Of a stretch of 64,000 bases of DNA, positions 11,840 to 23,633 are shown in pieces. The notes beneath the pieces are model-generated. The model saw only the letters and a program-made list of their open reading frames with translations, was not told the DNA's origin and made no database searches. A program made the translations under genes and the position numbers. The DNA comes from Solanum dulcamara (lineage: Eukaryota; Streptophyta; Magnoliopsida; Solanales; Solanaceae), in assembly GCF_947179165.1 (NCBI RefSeq), contig NC_077238.1:82365757-82429756 (forward strand), in the 5' to 3' direction. Every line of letters begins with the position of its first letter. Position 1 is the first letter of the stretch.

Positions 11840-12256
11840 AATTAATCTCTTTTAGTTATTATACTAATATTTTCTGCTAATTGTGACACGTACACCAACT
11901 AATTAAATTAATCATGATTAATTAGTTGACTTTTTTGGTAATGAGACAACAAAAATTGAGAGGTAAACAATAATATTTTGTTTGTTTTTCTTCAATTAAT
12001 CCCTTTTACTTATTATACTATTTTTTCCGCTAATCGTGACACACGTAAATCAACTAATTAAATTAATTATGATTAATTATTTGAATTTCCACTAAACTTT
12101 TTGATAATGACACGACAAAACTAAGGGGTAAACAATAATCATTATCTTACTATCAATTTTTTTTTTATATATACTCAAACCTAAGATTTTTTATTAATCA
12201 TTATCTTACTATCAAATATTTTTTATATATACTCAAACCTAAGATTTTTTATTAAG
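11840..12256. repeat. Two further short tandem duplications
   Basis: About 11840-12138 is two diverged copies of a 150-bp unit (each with 'aattaatc', 'ttattatacta', 'gtgacac', 'ggtaaacaataat'). Directly after it, 12138-12256 is two near-identical copies of a 58-bp unit ('attatcttactatcaa', 'atatatactcaaacctaag'). Together with the 695-bp duplication this makes three successive tandem duplications of decreasing size. Confidence 0.75.
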
Positions 12257-12539
12257 GATAAAAAGAGATTCCACTAATCACCATATTGACCTTTAGTATA
12301 TAGTGAATATCCTTCGATTTTTTAGCTTCCTAAAATTTATCAAAGCACTAGTCGAAAATTTAAATATTTTCATATTATGAATCCTTTACTACATCTATTA
12401 AAGGTTAATTAAATTCGAAAAGCTTAATTAAATTTAAATCATGTACTATAGGACTCATATTTGAGATCGACGTTCCCAATAACAAAAAAAATAATATAAG
12501 AACTCAAATGGAAGACTTTTGGTTAATAGTATGAAAATC

Positions 12540-12870
12540 CAGTCATTCCATTCCAATCCACGTCTATTATCAAGAATAGTGGGGAAGGGAGCGAGATCAA
12601 GCCGAGCCATTAGTAGAGTAAGCCCTTTCTACGTGTAAGTTGAATATGAATAAATGAACAAGTTGAATATGAATAAATGAACACGGCCTCAATCTGCGCT
12701 AATAAGACAAAGAAATGAAGAGTCTACGCCTTGAATGAATCAACAACAACGGATTAGTGGAATTTAGGGATCAAGAGACGATAGGGAGGGAATGGCCTAT
12801 CAATCATTGGTTGACCTTCCCTTGAACCAATCACGGAGCTCTCAACTGAATTGTTTAGGTTCTGAAATTC
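12540..12870. other. Less AT-rich patch, possibly organelle-derived
   Basis: About 330 bp of clearly more balanced composition than its surroundings, with words such as 'gaagggagcgagatcaagcc' and 'agggagggaatggcctatca' that look like plant mitochondrial non-coding DNA. It contains a tandem copy of 'aagttgaatatgaataaatg'. No open frame of note. Origin as a nuclear insertion of mitochondrial DNA is my guess from composition only. Confidence 0.3.
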
Positions 12871-15800
12871 CATTCCTAGTTGGGGCTTTATATTTTATAC
12901 AAAAGCCACAATAATCAAAAGCTACCTTTATTATATATTGTTGTTGAGCCACAACAATTTACTTCTTCTTTTTTTTTGGCTATTAGGGTTATATAAAACT
13001 CATATTATTAATTATTTCTCTTTCATTAAAATTGCAATTATGAATTGACAAAAGAACTTAATAATAAATTTCTCAAACTGAGGGGTTAGATCATGGATGA
13101 AACAAATATTTTTTTTCTTCAAAATTACAAGAAATTAAAGATACAAGATTGCTCTATCATTTAAAGATACAAAATAAAAGAGCAAAAAAAAAAAACTTGA
13201 CCTCCCAAATCAAAACTAAACTTAGGGAGTGAAAAATAAAATACAAATAAAAAGAAATAAATCAAAATAAGTTTTGAATCATAAAAAAAATAAAAATGGA
13301 GCCAAGCATCAGACTTGCCTAAGAGTTGCAAATTCTTCAATATTTCATCCTCTTTTCTCTTGTTCTTGATTCTTCCATCTTCACATAACTTTATGATAAA
13401 TGAACATGAAAAAATAATGATAATTATTAACTTCTAACATTTCCATAAACTTAAAAAGAGATTATTATTTTTAATCTAAAAAATGTTAAGATTAAAAATA
13501 AAATAAAAAATGAAGAAGAACAAGAAGAAGAGGTAGAGGAGGAGATAAGAATTTCAGCAGCAAAATGGTGGAATATTTATAAGAGAAAATTCAAAGTAAA
13601 AAGGCTTCTCTTTTTTTTTTGTGGTGGAACACAAATGAAAGCACATCAATAAATACATACATAATATATGTCAACTGGATACCTAATAAATTTAGGTGAT
13701 AAGATTAAAAATATTTTAATAATAAAGGTCTGTGTCACATGCATATTCTTTATATTAGTTAAAATAAGTAATAATAATGGTGTTCAGGTAAGTTTGAGCA
13801 TGCCTCGATTATATATATCATCAAATTTTGATTACCGTCTATTGCTATTAACATAAATATCAAATAATTCTATCTAAGTCTCTTGATTATCTCTTACCAA
13901 TATAAATACTGAATAACTTTAATTTTTTAAGACCTATGCAAATGGGTAAATCATTTATTATTATTTTTTTGTTAAAATTTAAATTCTATTTATATTATTC
14001 ATTTAATTTACTATATAGTATATATTTTTTTGATTTCTCACTCGATATCTATTAATATTTTGATAAATTTAAATTTGTATTATGTAAGATCTATTAAAGA
14101 AAGACTCATTTCTTATCAAAAAATTCTTGTTCACGTAGATTAAATTTAAAATTTTTAATTAAAACTAAATGAATCATATTCATCTCAATACAACCGACCA
14201 ATAATTTCTTTTTCAATATATGTCATAGAATATCTTATAAATAAAAAAACATATACTTAAGGTTAAGTGGGAATCTGAGGAAGCCAAGGTAAATGAAAAG
14301 ACACAAAAACAAAACTTTGGCCTACTCAGATCAACTTTTAAAAGTTATAAAAGTAATAATTATTTTTGGTTTTAGATATTCATGAATTATTATCTGATCT
14401 CTCTTGGAATTCTGAATATATCAATAAATAATAAATTATAGTGTTTTTCTAATGATCAATATCTATAATAATATTTTATTATAATAATTAATTTTTTTTG
14501 GAAATAATTTTTCATAATATATTACGTGCTGAAAATTTTGATTTAGGGAGATGTGGACTATATGTTGATCTTACCTACTCAGGTGTTTTTATAACAATCA
14601 TCATTTATAATAATATTTCACTATAATATTACCTTTTTTTAGGAAATAATCTTTTATAATATATTATATCATATGTTTTCTATAATAATATATTATATTA
14701 TATTATTACAACAAAAATTATCTTTAACAGCAATACTTTAATTGCAGTTAAATATATATTTTTTAGAGACGATTAGTACTCTCTGTAAATGTCCCTTAAA
14801 GCCTACAACGATATTGAATTTAATGACCATTAACTAATATCGATAAATATTTTAGCATTTTTTATTAATATATATACTTATTGTCAATTAAAACTAATTT
14901 TTGTTGTAGTGTATTCGGATAAAATACGTTCAATTTAAAGTAGTTTGACAATATTTTTACGTACTAAATTAATTCCAAAAAAACAAAAAAAAACTATGAT
15001 GTACATCATGGGTGGGGGTGGGGGGGATGGGGGGCTGTTCTCTTTAAATTTAGATTTTGTGATTTATTATTAGTGGGGAAAATAATGAAAATATTTGAGT
15101 TGGTCATCAACTATATTTGGTCTTGCTCTTGGTCTTGGTCATGGTGGTGAGGGATTCAATTTATGAACTTAGAATATTATAAAAACAATTATTTTTGTGG
15201 GGTCTATGATTCTATAAAAATAATTACTTTTTGTGGGGTCCTAAACCACGCACCCCCATGAAGGATAATCAAAGACTCAAATCAAAGATGAATCTTTAAT
15301 CCACTAAAGAAGAAACAAGATTGGACAATTCATAATGACTTTTTAGGCCAACTTAATTAAATTTCATTAATTGTTTACCTTGTGACAACTGACTAACTAT
15401 GTTTTCTTTCATACTAATAGCTTATTTAGATTGACTTATTTTGAAGCACTTTGTAAATTGAAAACTGCTTATAAATTTTAAAAAATGTAGTTGCAGGCCA
15501 ACTTTTTTTTGACTTATAAGTTGAAAATTATAAAATGCTTAAAATAAGTTCATTCAAATAAACTCAATTATTTATTAGGGCTTATTTTAAGCACAAAATA
15601 ACTTTAAGTTGGCCAGTCAAACACTCAAAAAAACTAAAAACAGCTTATAAGCCAATTCAAACTGCCTCTAAATTCCCACTTCACAAAACAAAAGAAACTT
15701 TAAACTATATAACATACTATAATAAAAAGAAATATTTAGAAGTAATAGATTTTCTTTCTAACGATAATATTTATCGTCGTAAATATATTTAATAACAATT

Positions 15801-15990
15801 AAGTTAATGTTATTGTATTCATAATCACTAAAGTACAGCAATAACCAAGTGAAATTTCATAACTTAGGGTCTGAGGAGGATAAAGTGTACGCAGACCTTA
15901 TTCCTACCAAGGCAGGACGGCTGTTTCCGAAAGATCCTCGGCTCAGTAAAAGCATAAAAATGGTCAGATAAAGATAAGAAGTTCAAAGCG
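12870..15990. other. AT-rich gene-free DNA
   Basis: No gene is supported. Open frames are short and of low complexity. Recognisable items: a G-rich stretch at 15010-15034; a decayed MITE at about 15415-15670, whose right end read in reverse ('ggcagtttgaattggcttat') resembles the element at 39166; and a TS/RTE-type SINE tail in minus orientation at about 15866-15946 ('gggtctgaggagg', 'gtgtacgcagacctta', 'ggctgtttccgaaaga'). Confidence 0.5.
15866..15946 (-). mobile_element. TS/RTE-type tail fragment
   Basis: Reading on the minus strand gives the tail common in Solanaceae: a 'gaggatctttcggaaacagc' start, 'ggtagg'-like middle, 'aaggtctgcgtacac'-like segment and 'cagaccc'-like end. Here it is degraded and lacks the terminal TTG repeat. 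It is probably the remnant of a SINE or truncated RTE LINE. Confidence 0.55.
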
Positions 15991-15997
15991 ATATGGC

Positions 15998-16041
15998 TAA
16001 ATACTTTAGTGATTATGGATCCATAATCACTAAAGTATTTA
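15998..16041. repeat. Perfect 44-bp palindrome
   Basis: The 22 bases taaatactttagtgattatg+ga are followed with no spacer by their exact reverse complement, centred on the GGATCC at 16017-16022. The AT-rich arms could extrude a hairpin in DNA or fold in RNA. The arm 'ataatcactaaagta' also occurs about 175 bp upstream near 15822, so the palindrome may come from inversion of a local sequence or be the fused ends of a fold-back element. Confidence 0.85.
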
Positions 16042-17209
16042 GTGATATTTATATAAAATGTTGATTATAAATATTTATATTATATTATTATCATTAAATA
16101 TAATATAATAATAATTATATTATTACCGTAAAAACCTTTGTTTGTTTGTTGTAGCGTCATAAGACTTAAAATCCCCACCATATTATGATTTTTCATCAAA
16201 AGATTGTTTTTCTTTTGACTCCTATATATATTATTATTATTATTATTATTATTATGAACCCTACATTTTCTAATTTCTAGGTGGGGGCATATAGCTTTTG
16301 ACTTGGTTCACTAAGTGGGCATGTCGGCTGAAGAATTGGAGATTTTAATTTCACCAAATAGTTTGCTCGCACTCAATGTTTACATTGAACTGAATAATTA
16401 GTTAAAATTATTTAATCATAATTAGGTGATAAATATTAAGTGTGAATAAGATTTTATTGTTAACACACTATAGGTTAAGGGCGAAAATAATATTTCCACA
16501 ATCAGGTTATTTATTAAAATAGTAGTAATAGGTATACTTCTGAGATTCTTATCTTTTCTTTTATATATTGCGTTGTTTGACTGGCTATAAAGTTTAAAAA
16601 AGAAAGACTTTTGACACATATCAAAAGCAAATTTTATGATCTTGAACTTGTTATGCCATTTTTGTGGCCATAACATGTCAAAAGTCTCAAATCGTTCATA
16701 GTTATCGTGGATTGACTCACAGTAACGAGGCTAGTCTTCCCCCTCCCCGTGAATGGAGAAACAGTGTGGGGGGAGGAGGAGGAGGGGGATCCTCAACTAC
16801 TATGCCTCAATCCCAAACGAGAAAGAAAAGGTTAACAATACAAAAGGGCAAAAACAATAACTAGATGATTGACTGTATAGAATGTCTTATGCATTTAACA
16901 ATAGTACTTGTTCTTAATAGCTGCAAAACAAAAAACAAAGCTATGAAGCTATAAATTTTCAGCTCACTATCTTTTCTTGTACTGAACAGCAAGAATTTGT
17001 AACAAAACAATCATGTATAAAACACTTGAGCAATATTGTTGAAGCACCAACTTCCTCACGATGATTCAACGAATCAAACATTTACACTTCTGAAGAGATG
17101 GTCTTGTAAAATGAGTTGATCTGTGGACTGCAATAAAACTTGCCACCATGCTGTATTGTATGATCTAATATCACTATGTATGAATTTCTGTACGTCCTAA
17201 TTAACACGA
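16042..17209. other. Gene-free DNA with microsatellite and TH2 3' flank
   Basis: Contains an (ATT)n microsatellite at about 16229-16255 and a purine-rich G tract near 16768-16790, followed by a fragment of a widespread Solanaceae tail ('actatgcctcaatcccaaac', near 16799). The stretch about 16870-17209 directly follows the TH2 stop codon and probably includes its 3' UTR. No coding sequence supported. Confidence 0.45.
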
Positions 17210-20200
17210 CTAATCTGTGTACAACGATCCCAGTATGAACATGTGAATCTCAGCCCAGCTAGAAACGGTATAGAGAACACCAGAGAGTCTGTTCCAACTA
17301 GTTGAGTCTTTCTCAGTAAAAGTCTTCTGTTTCTCAACAATGCCACGGTACAGCGGAATGAAAGAAACACCAAAATGATTCCCAACTCTCATTAGACTTG
17401 GACTTGGATTAAACACAATGCCAATATCTGCTTGTAGCAAGCAAAGCAAATCACTCATGGTATCCCCAATGTGAACAATCAGATTCTTTTTGTCATTGCT
17501 GTAGTTGTTTAAAACTTTACTGAAGGTTTGAACCTTGTCAAAGGGGCATTCAACTTTCTTAACAATTACACCAGTGGAAACATTTTCTTCAAATATTAAC
17601 TCATTCGCGTGCACATTCACAACATCCAAACCCCCTATTCAAAACAAGGCAAGAAAAGGAAAGATTTTTAGTTACAAGGTATGGTGCTCGGACTCTCTAA
17701 AAATGTTGTCGCAACCATGTACGATCCGACACACACCATCAACATTATTAAGTGTCCGAGCAACTTTACCAGAATACTACGTTATCTAACCAAAATATAA
17801 TCAAAGGTCATATATGATTCGACAAAATACATTTTTCACTAGTTCTAATCTGCAAGAAAGTACCTGATGAAAAGGCAGACCTTATAAGGTCACTGCACCA
17901 ACAACAAGAGAGGACATGAATGTCTGCATTCAACTGTTCATTTTTTATTATGCTCTGGAAGAAGTTTTTACAACCATCCTGAATAATCATCAGCTCCCCA
18001 GCTCTCTTTATGTCTTCAAGTTTCAGACCTCTCAGTACTCCAGATTCACTCACCCTTGTATTAGCTCTTTTCTCAAAATCTGAAAGCTGCTCAAGTGCTT
18101 TATGCAGCCTTTCATAATCAAGTTTTTCAGCTGTGAAGTAGGAATAAACTCTTCGATATCAAATTCATTTCATCTGGACTGACAATATCCGACAATTGGA
18201 AGGCTGAACAACAGCAAAAAATAACAAGAATGAATGTTTACCTTTTTCAAAAGTGAGCAACAGTGTGTCTATGCATTGCTCATATTCATCGGTATAGTCC
18301 TTACAGATATCGTCCCATGTACTTTTAAGATCATCTGACAACAGTCGAACAAGTTGATTCTCTGGTTGATCTTCACCAGATTTTGGTGCTGATACAATTG
18401 TCATTTCTGCCAATATGGCTGAAGAATCAATAACCGTGCATGTCAAATCAAACTTAAAGAATATCACAAGCCGTTCTTCATCAAGATTGTGCTCTCTTGA
18501 TATAGGGATGACAGATTTCTGATCAAGTGGCTGCGCTAACAAGAACCCCAATTCAATTTTCATTGCTTGATGATAAAGCTTCTCAATGATGCTGAGCTCG
18601 TTGCCTGTCAAAGTGATGCTTAGTTTGTCCAACAAGTTCTCATTTTTCTTAACCAATTCCTGTGTTCAAAAAACAAAAGTGAGCCAGTGCAGTAAAAGTG
18701 TGTCACATTATGTTAAATCTTAAAAACCAGCTGAATTCAGCAGTATGACAAACAAGGTACAGACAAGCCACGAACCTCCAAACTTTCAGAAGCATAAGCT
18801 CGAATGGTTGTCTTATATAGATGAGTTGTATTCCCCTGAAGAAACATTAGAAGCTCCTTACCAAGGTAGGCATAAAGTCTAAGGCAAGGAATCATAGCAC
18901 CAAGGATATAAGCTGGCAACTTAGTTCTCTCAAACGGTGTTTCAAATGTAGCAGGGTTTACTCCTTCAATCCTTCCTGAGGCTGTAGCCTTTAAGAACTC
19001 TGTCAACTTGACTGTTCTGGGATTGAGAGTGCACTTATCGCCAATATGAGCGTCCCACTCCTAAAAGTGATTTGTGATTTATGAAAGAAATGGGAAATTT
19101 AAAGGTTACTAATAAGAAATACTTTGATACATAGCACTTCAAATGCAATATCATAAGAAAAAGAGATAATGATCAAAAACACACTTGAAATATCACGTTT
19201 TTGCGAGTTTTCTACCCGAACTATCATGTGTTCGTTTTTCCTATCAGAACTATCACCAATAATTCAGTCCTATACCCATTGTTGACCCCTAGTTTAAGCT
19301 CGTCTTTTCTTCTTCCTCTCTTATAATCATCCTCACTTATTTCCACTATATTTTTTCCGGATTCTTCGACAATTTTACTTATATGCTCCTCAAGACATCT
19401 TATGTGCCCAGTAAGCCCTCTTCTTAGAGCACATCCCCTAAATGGACTACAATATGCCATCCATTTGACCGTGTTGTGTGCAATTGCTTATAGGTTTTTC
19501 TAGGCATTTAAGCTTTGCATGTCAAGAGTATTAGTTAGACTAGATACAAAAACTATGAAATTCTAGAGAAACATCTAAAATATTTTGTAAGTAGAATACC
19601 TATCCAACTGCAAAAATTTCCCCGTGGAGAGGAAGCAAATACAAAGATGTACTAAATTATATTTAATAAGCAGAAAGTAAGCAATGATAAACAAGTGTTT
19701 GATGAGAAACTAGAACTAAAGGTGAACAAGAGAAAGAACATATATCTCACTTTAAGAAACGCATCTTCCATCTTGAATTCTCTAATGGAAATCATCCGCA
19801 TTTCACGAAGGGCCAACTTTGCATCATCATCATCAGTACACTTTTCTGCAGCTTCATACCTGCAACACATTTTGGTGTTTTTTAACTTTCCATGAACTTC
19901 ATAAACAGAATAAAAATATCAAACAACTTATACATAGGTAAAACAAGTTCATTCACAACCAAAAACTCAACCATTTATCCTAATTCCTACATTTATTAGC
20001 ACCAATACAGAGTACCAAAACCAACTAGACCCCAAAAATCCTGCATCATCTTATGACAAGATATCTTTTCCAATGATGAATTTCCAAGATTTTCTAAAAG
20101 AGATCCCAAAAACCAATAATCTTCCCCCCATAAGTAACCATTCGACACTCGGGAAAAAAATGATGGCAGAACATAATTTGATTAGTTCTTGCATATTCTC

Positions 20201-21365
20201 ATTGGAAACGAAACCAACCAATCATGTCTCAATCCTAAAATTAGTTAGCATCAACTTTAGAACTCCTCTAAATTCATCCTGATCTCACTAAGTCCATTGC
20301 ATTTCGATACTAAATAATTTCATTCTGCTCTATTATGTCATAAATTAGCAGCAAACACCATTGCATGGATGGTTATACAACAACAACAGCATTAAAGATT
20401 AAGGGTTGAAAAACAAGAACACCCTCTGCTCAAAGCATTTCCCACTTCAACTAACATTTCACTATTTTGATTCAAGAAGAACAGCAACTTAACTTACTAT
20501 ATCTGCAGTTACCAAAAATGGAAACTCTAAAAAAAAGAATCAATCCAAACCAATTCAGCTCCAAAGTTACTCAATAATCGAAAAATGGCAAAACAAATTG
20601 GGAGTAAAATCTTTCTAAACAAGAACTAGAAGACTACTCACTCAATTATCAAGATTCAAACTGAAAAAACTTTAACTAACATTTCAAGAAATGTATATCT
20701 TTCCCACCATTTTCATTCAAGAATAATAGCAACTTAACTACTTTATCTGCAGTTACCGAAAATGGAACTCTAAAAAACGAATCAACCCAACCCAATTCAG
20801 CTCCAAAGTTAATAACTGAAAAATGGCAGAACTAATTGGGAGTAAAATCTTTCTAAACTTAACTAACATTACAAGAAATGTATATCATTCCATCATTTTC
20901 ATTCAAGAATAATAACAACTTAAATACTTAATCTGCAGTTAACGAAAATGGTCAAAAAGAACGAAGAGTTAATAGTAAAAAACACACCTAAACTATCACA
21001 TTTTCTCAACTATCCACAATTCCATTTTCGCGCCTATTGTCGATTGAAAACAAATATTTGGAAAACTCAGTATCGATGTATGTTTTTGATCATTAACTCA
21101 AAAACGAATGAACCCAACTCAAGTTACTACTCAATAAATGAAAAAATGACAAAAACAAAAATTCTTACGCTTTAGCAAATGCTTTTTGGTAGTAAGGATC
21201 TTGAGCTATGAAATTCATGAATGTGCCAATTTTTAGATTCCCCGAAGCTAAACAAACAATAAACGGAGTCAAAAGACCAAGACTTGACACTTTCTTGAAC
21301 TTGTACCAACATTTTCTTGATATATACATTGCTTCCTCTCTGGGTATATTCTTATCTTCCTCCAT
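17210..21365 (-). CDS. TH2: TH2-type TenA/HAD thiamin phosphate phosphatase
   Basis: Arabidopsis TH2 dephosphorylates thiamin monophosphate to thiamin. It fuses an N-terminal TenA/THI-4 domain to a C-terminal HAD phosphatase domain. Exons: 21169-21365, 19751-19859, 18776-19060, 18242-18659, 17864-18130, 17210-17634, joining in phase to 566 residues. TenA spans about 10-225 (GLLTPFIVCLASGNLKIGTF). HAD spans about 255-560. HAD motif IV is intact (IGDTMSDLLCLLQAD, Asp 483 and 487), as is the SGVLRGLKLEDIKRAGELM cap region. HAD motif I reads VIFFKFDLTCT, where the family has SDFDLT: the nucleophilic Asp is Lys266 (codon 18453-18455), while Asp268 remains. The phosphatase is therefore probably inactive unless this is a sequence error. 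The start MEEDKN follows a TATA box near 21473-21488. No mitochondrial presequence is in frame. Confidence 0.9.
17679..17767. mobile_element. Small hAT-like MITE in TH2 intron 5
   Basis: Inverted ends 'gtgctcggactct' and 'gtccgagcaac' enclose about 90 bp that resembles the elements at 25317 and 43451. The inside has the GATCCGACAC-like motif of this Solanaceae family. This copy is shorter and its flanking duplication is not recognisable, so it is older or internally deleted. It lies between TH2 exons 5 and 6. Confidence 0.55.
20459..20960. repeat. Tandem repeat in TH2 intron 1
   Basis: Three diverged copies, about 190-250 bp each, of a unit with 'ttcattcaaga', 'atctgcagtta', 'aatggaa', 'cagctccaaagtta' and 'ttgggagtaaaatctttcta'. 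Copies start near 20459, 20707 and 20897; the last is cut short. All lie in the 1.3-kb intron between TH2 exons 1 and 2. Confidence 0.7.
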
Positions 21366-21472
21366 TGTTGAAACAATGCAGAAAAATGGTTCTTGGACGA
21401 AAAAATGGAAGTTCTTGAAATTTTTGATTCTACTGTACTAAGTATTCTTTTTGGAATTTGGAGAATTGATGT

Positions 21473-21488
21473 ACTATATATATATAGT
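21473..21488 (-). promoter_or_regulatory. TATA box of TH2
   Basis: An uninterrupted CTATATATATATAG on the minus strand lies about 110-125 bp upstream of the TH2 start codon. This predicts a transcription start near 21445 and a 5' UTR of about 80 nt. It also implies that an upstream out-of-frame reading frame (ATG at 21583) is not transcribed. Confidence 0.5.
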
Positions 21489-21489
21489 A

Positions 21490-23633
21490 AGGGGGAGGGT
21501 GATAGTGACTTGGGTGGAAAAAAAAATGACAAAAAGGTGGGTGGATTTAGGAGTAAAAAAAAAAAAAAGAAATTCCGTCTCAAAATAAGTATTTTTTTTC
21601 TTATCTCGAGAATTAATTTAACTAATTTTGAAGTTATAATAAAAACATTATATGAAAAATATTAGATGTTGTAAATTTCTTTAATGTTAATATGATGAAA
21701 AAGTACGATTTAAAATGCTCGTTAAAGTTTACATAGTTTGAATTTCGAAAAGTGAAAAGCGATGAAAAAATTAACAGAGGTATTTTAGTACACACGAGAA
21801 AATTATGTAATTTCTTTCAATTTGATATTGGTGATAGTCAGAATGTGTGTGAGCTGATCTGTATTGTCAGAATGTGTGTGAGCTGATCTGTATATCATTT
21901 TATGTCAGTATTGAATGAAACTGTTGTGAATGAAAAACGTGAACAAGATTCAAATTTTAGTAGAAAGGAAAAATGTTATGTTGTATCTTTGAATCATTCT
22001 AGATATTGACGATACTCGAAATGTGTGTAAGTTGATTTGTGTATGGCTTTATGGCAATAGTCGAATGACACTCATTGTGAATGAAAAACGTGTATTAGGT
22101 TCAAATTTTAGTAGAAACGAGAAAGTTAAGCTATTTTTTTCAATTTGAATATGCGTAGGGATTGATGATAGTCACAATGTGTGTAAGATGATCTGTATAA
22201 CACGACAATTTCAAATGAAACCAGCTGTGAATGAAAAATGTGATCAAGCTTCAGATTTTAGTAAAAACAACACAAAATACATTATTTCTTTCAATTTAAA
22301 ATTGTCTAGATATTGATGATAGTCAGAATGTGTGTAAGTTGATCTGTATATCACTTTATGACAATATTCGAATAAATATTGTTGTGAATAAAAACGTGAA
22401 CAAGATTTGAATTTTAGTAGAAACGAAAAAGATTATGTTATTTCTTTCAATTTGAATCTGTCTAGGTAGAAGAGTTATTGTGAATGAAAAACATGAGATT
22501 AGATTGCTTGAATATTTAGTTTAATTAAATTCTTTCAATTCCGATTACCTCTTTTTTCATTAGGGAAGGACTTCCTCGCAATTTTTTTTAATTTGAATCT
22601 GTTTAGATATTGATGACACTCAAAATGCAAGTAGATTAATTTGTATATTACTGTCATGACAATATTTGAATGGAAATCGTTTGAATAAAAAAGAGACAGA
22701 ATAACGTAAATTTTCAGTCAAATTACTTGTTATTAAAATTCACATCAACTCAAATTAATATTTATGTCACAATATTACCTTTTTTCCAACTTCCTTTTTA
22801 GGTAAGAAGAACACTATTTGAATTAATACAATTGGAAACTATGATAACACTATTCTTTTTTTTGGTATCAATAAATTTTGTAAAAGACGAGATTAATAAA
22901 TAACATATCAATCTACTAGTATTAATTGTGTCATTCTATTTTGGGATATAAAATCATTTTAGAGATAATTCCACTATTTTGTAGTTATATTACTTTAATA
23001 GTTAATACTATATGGATCAAAGTTGTGTTTACTTTGTACTATTCGACAAACTAACATATATAAATTATATTATATAATATAGAAGATCACAAGCACATAT
23101 GTCGATTAAATTTATTTATTATAAGGTTGAAGCAAATAGACGCTACTCACGCTGTGAGTTCAAATGTGTATGTCTAAGTGATTGCATACGCCTTCATGCA
23201 GTTTAAGAACTACAAGAAGAATTATCCGACACATGATTTGGAACTAACAACAACAGTGGTATTTGCACGTAAGTTATGGTTCAAAAGTTGTTTTAAAATC
23301 TTGAAAAAATATAATTTGGACATAAAGGGCTAAAAGAGTTTAATGTTCACACAAAAAGCAAAAATACACTTAACTTTACAAAGAATGGTTCTTCATTTGA
23401 ACCCTTAACCTCCTATATATACAAGCAATGGAGGACATTGAGTAATTCTAAGAATTCCAAAAGCATTGTTGAAAGACCTATTACCCGAGGCGAATCTAGA
23501 GCAAATCGGTGGGTTCAACTGAATCTATTGCTTTCGGATCAATCATGTATACATATGCACAAAAAGGAAAAACATATAATAAGATCATACTTATTTTGAA
23601 CTTATTGACTTTGGATCGTAGATACACCTCTGC
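21490..23633. other. Gene-free DNA with a 155-bp tandem repeat
   Basis: No gene supported. 21810-22720 holds about five diverged copies of a unit marked by 'gatagtcagaatgtgtg', near 21832, 22011, 22168, 22317 and 22614 (spacing about 150-180 bp, with one gap from deletion). Each unit also has 'ctgatctgtat', 'gtgaatgaaaaacgtg' and 'aattttagtagaaa'. Inside the first copy a 28-bp segment is itself doubled (21837-21893). The rest, 22720-23633, is AT-rich and featureless, ending in the 3' flank of the next gene. Confidence 0.6.

Noticed and set aside
19224..19460. 78-codon minus-strand frame inside TH2 intron 2
   Set aside because: No family resemblance; the region has the style of a dispersed repeat ('gaactatcac' motifs) and the flanking TH2 exons join in phase without it.
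21269..21583. Presequence-like frame as the true N-terminus of TH2
   Set aside because: It is in a different frame from the TenA domain, starts upstream of the TATA box and has no splice site that would join it in phase.
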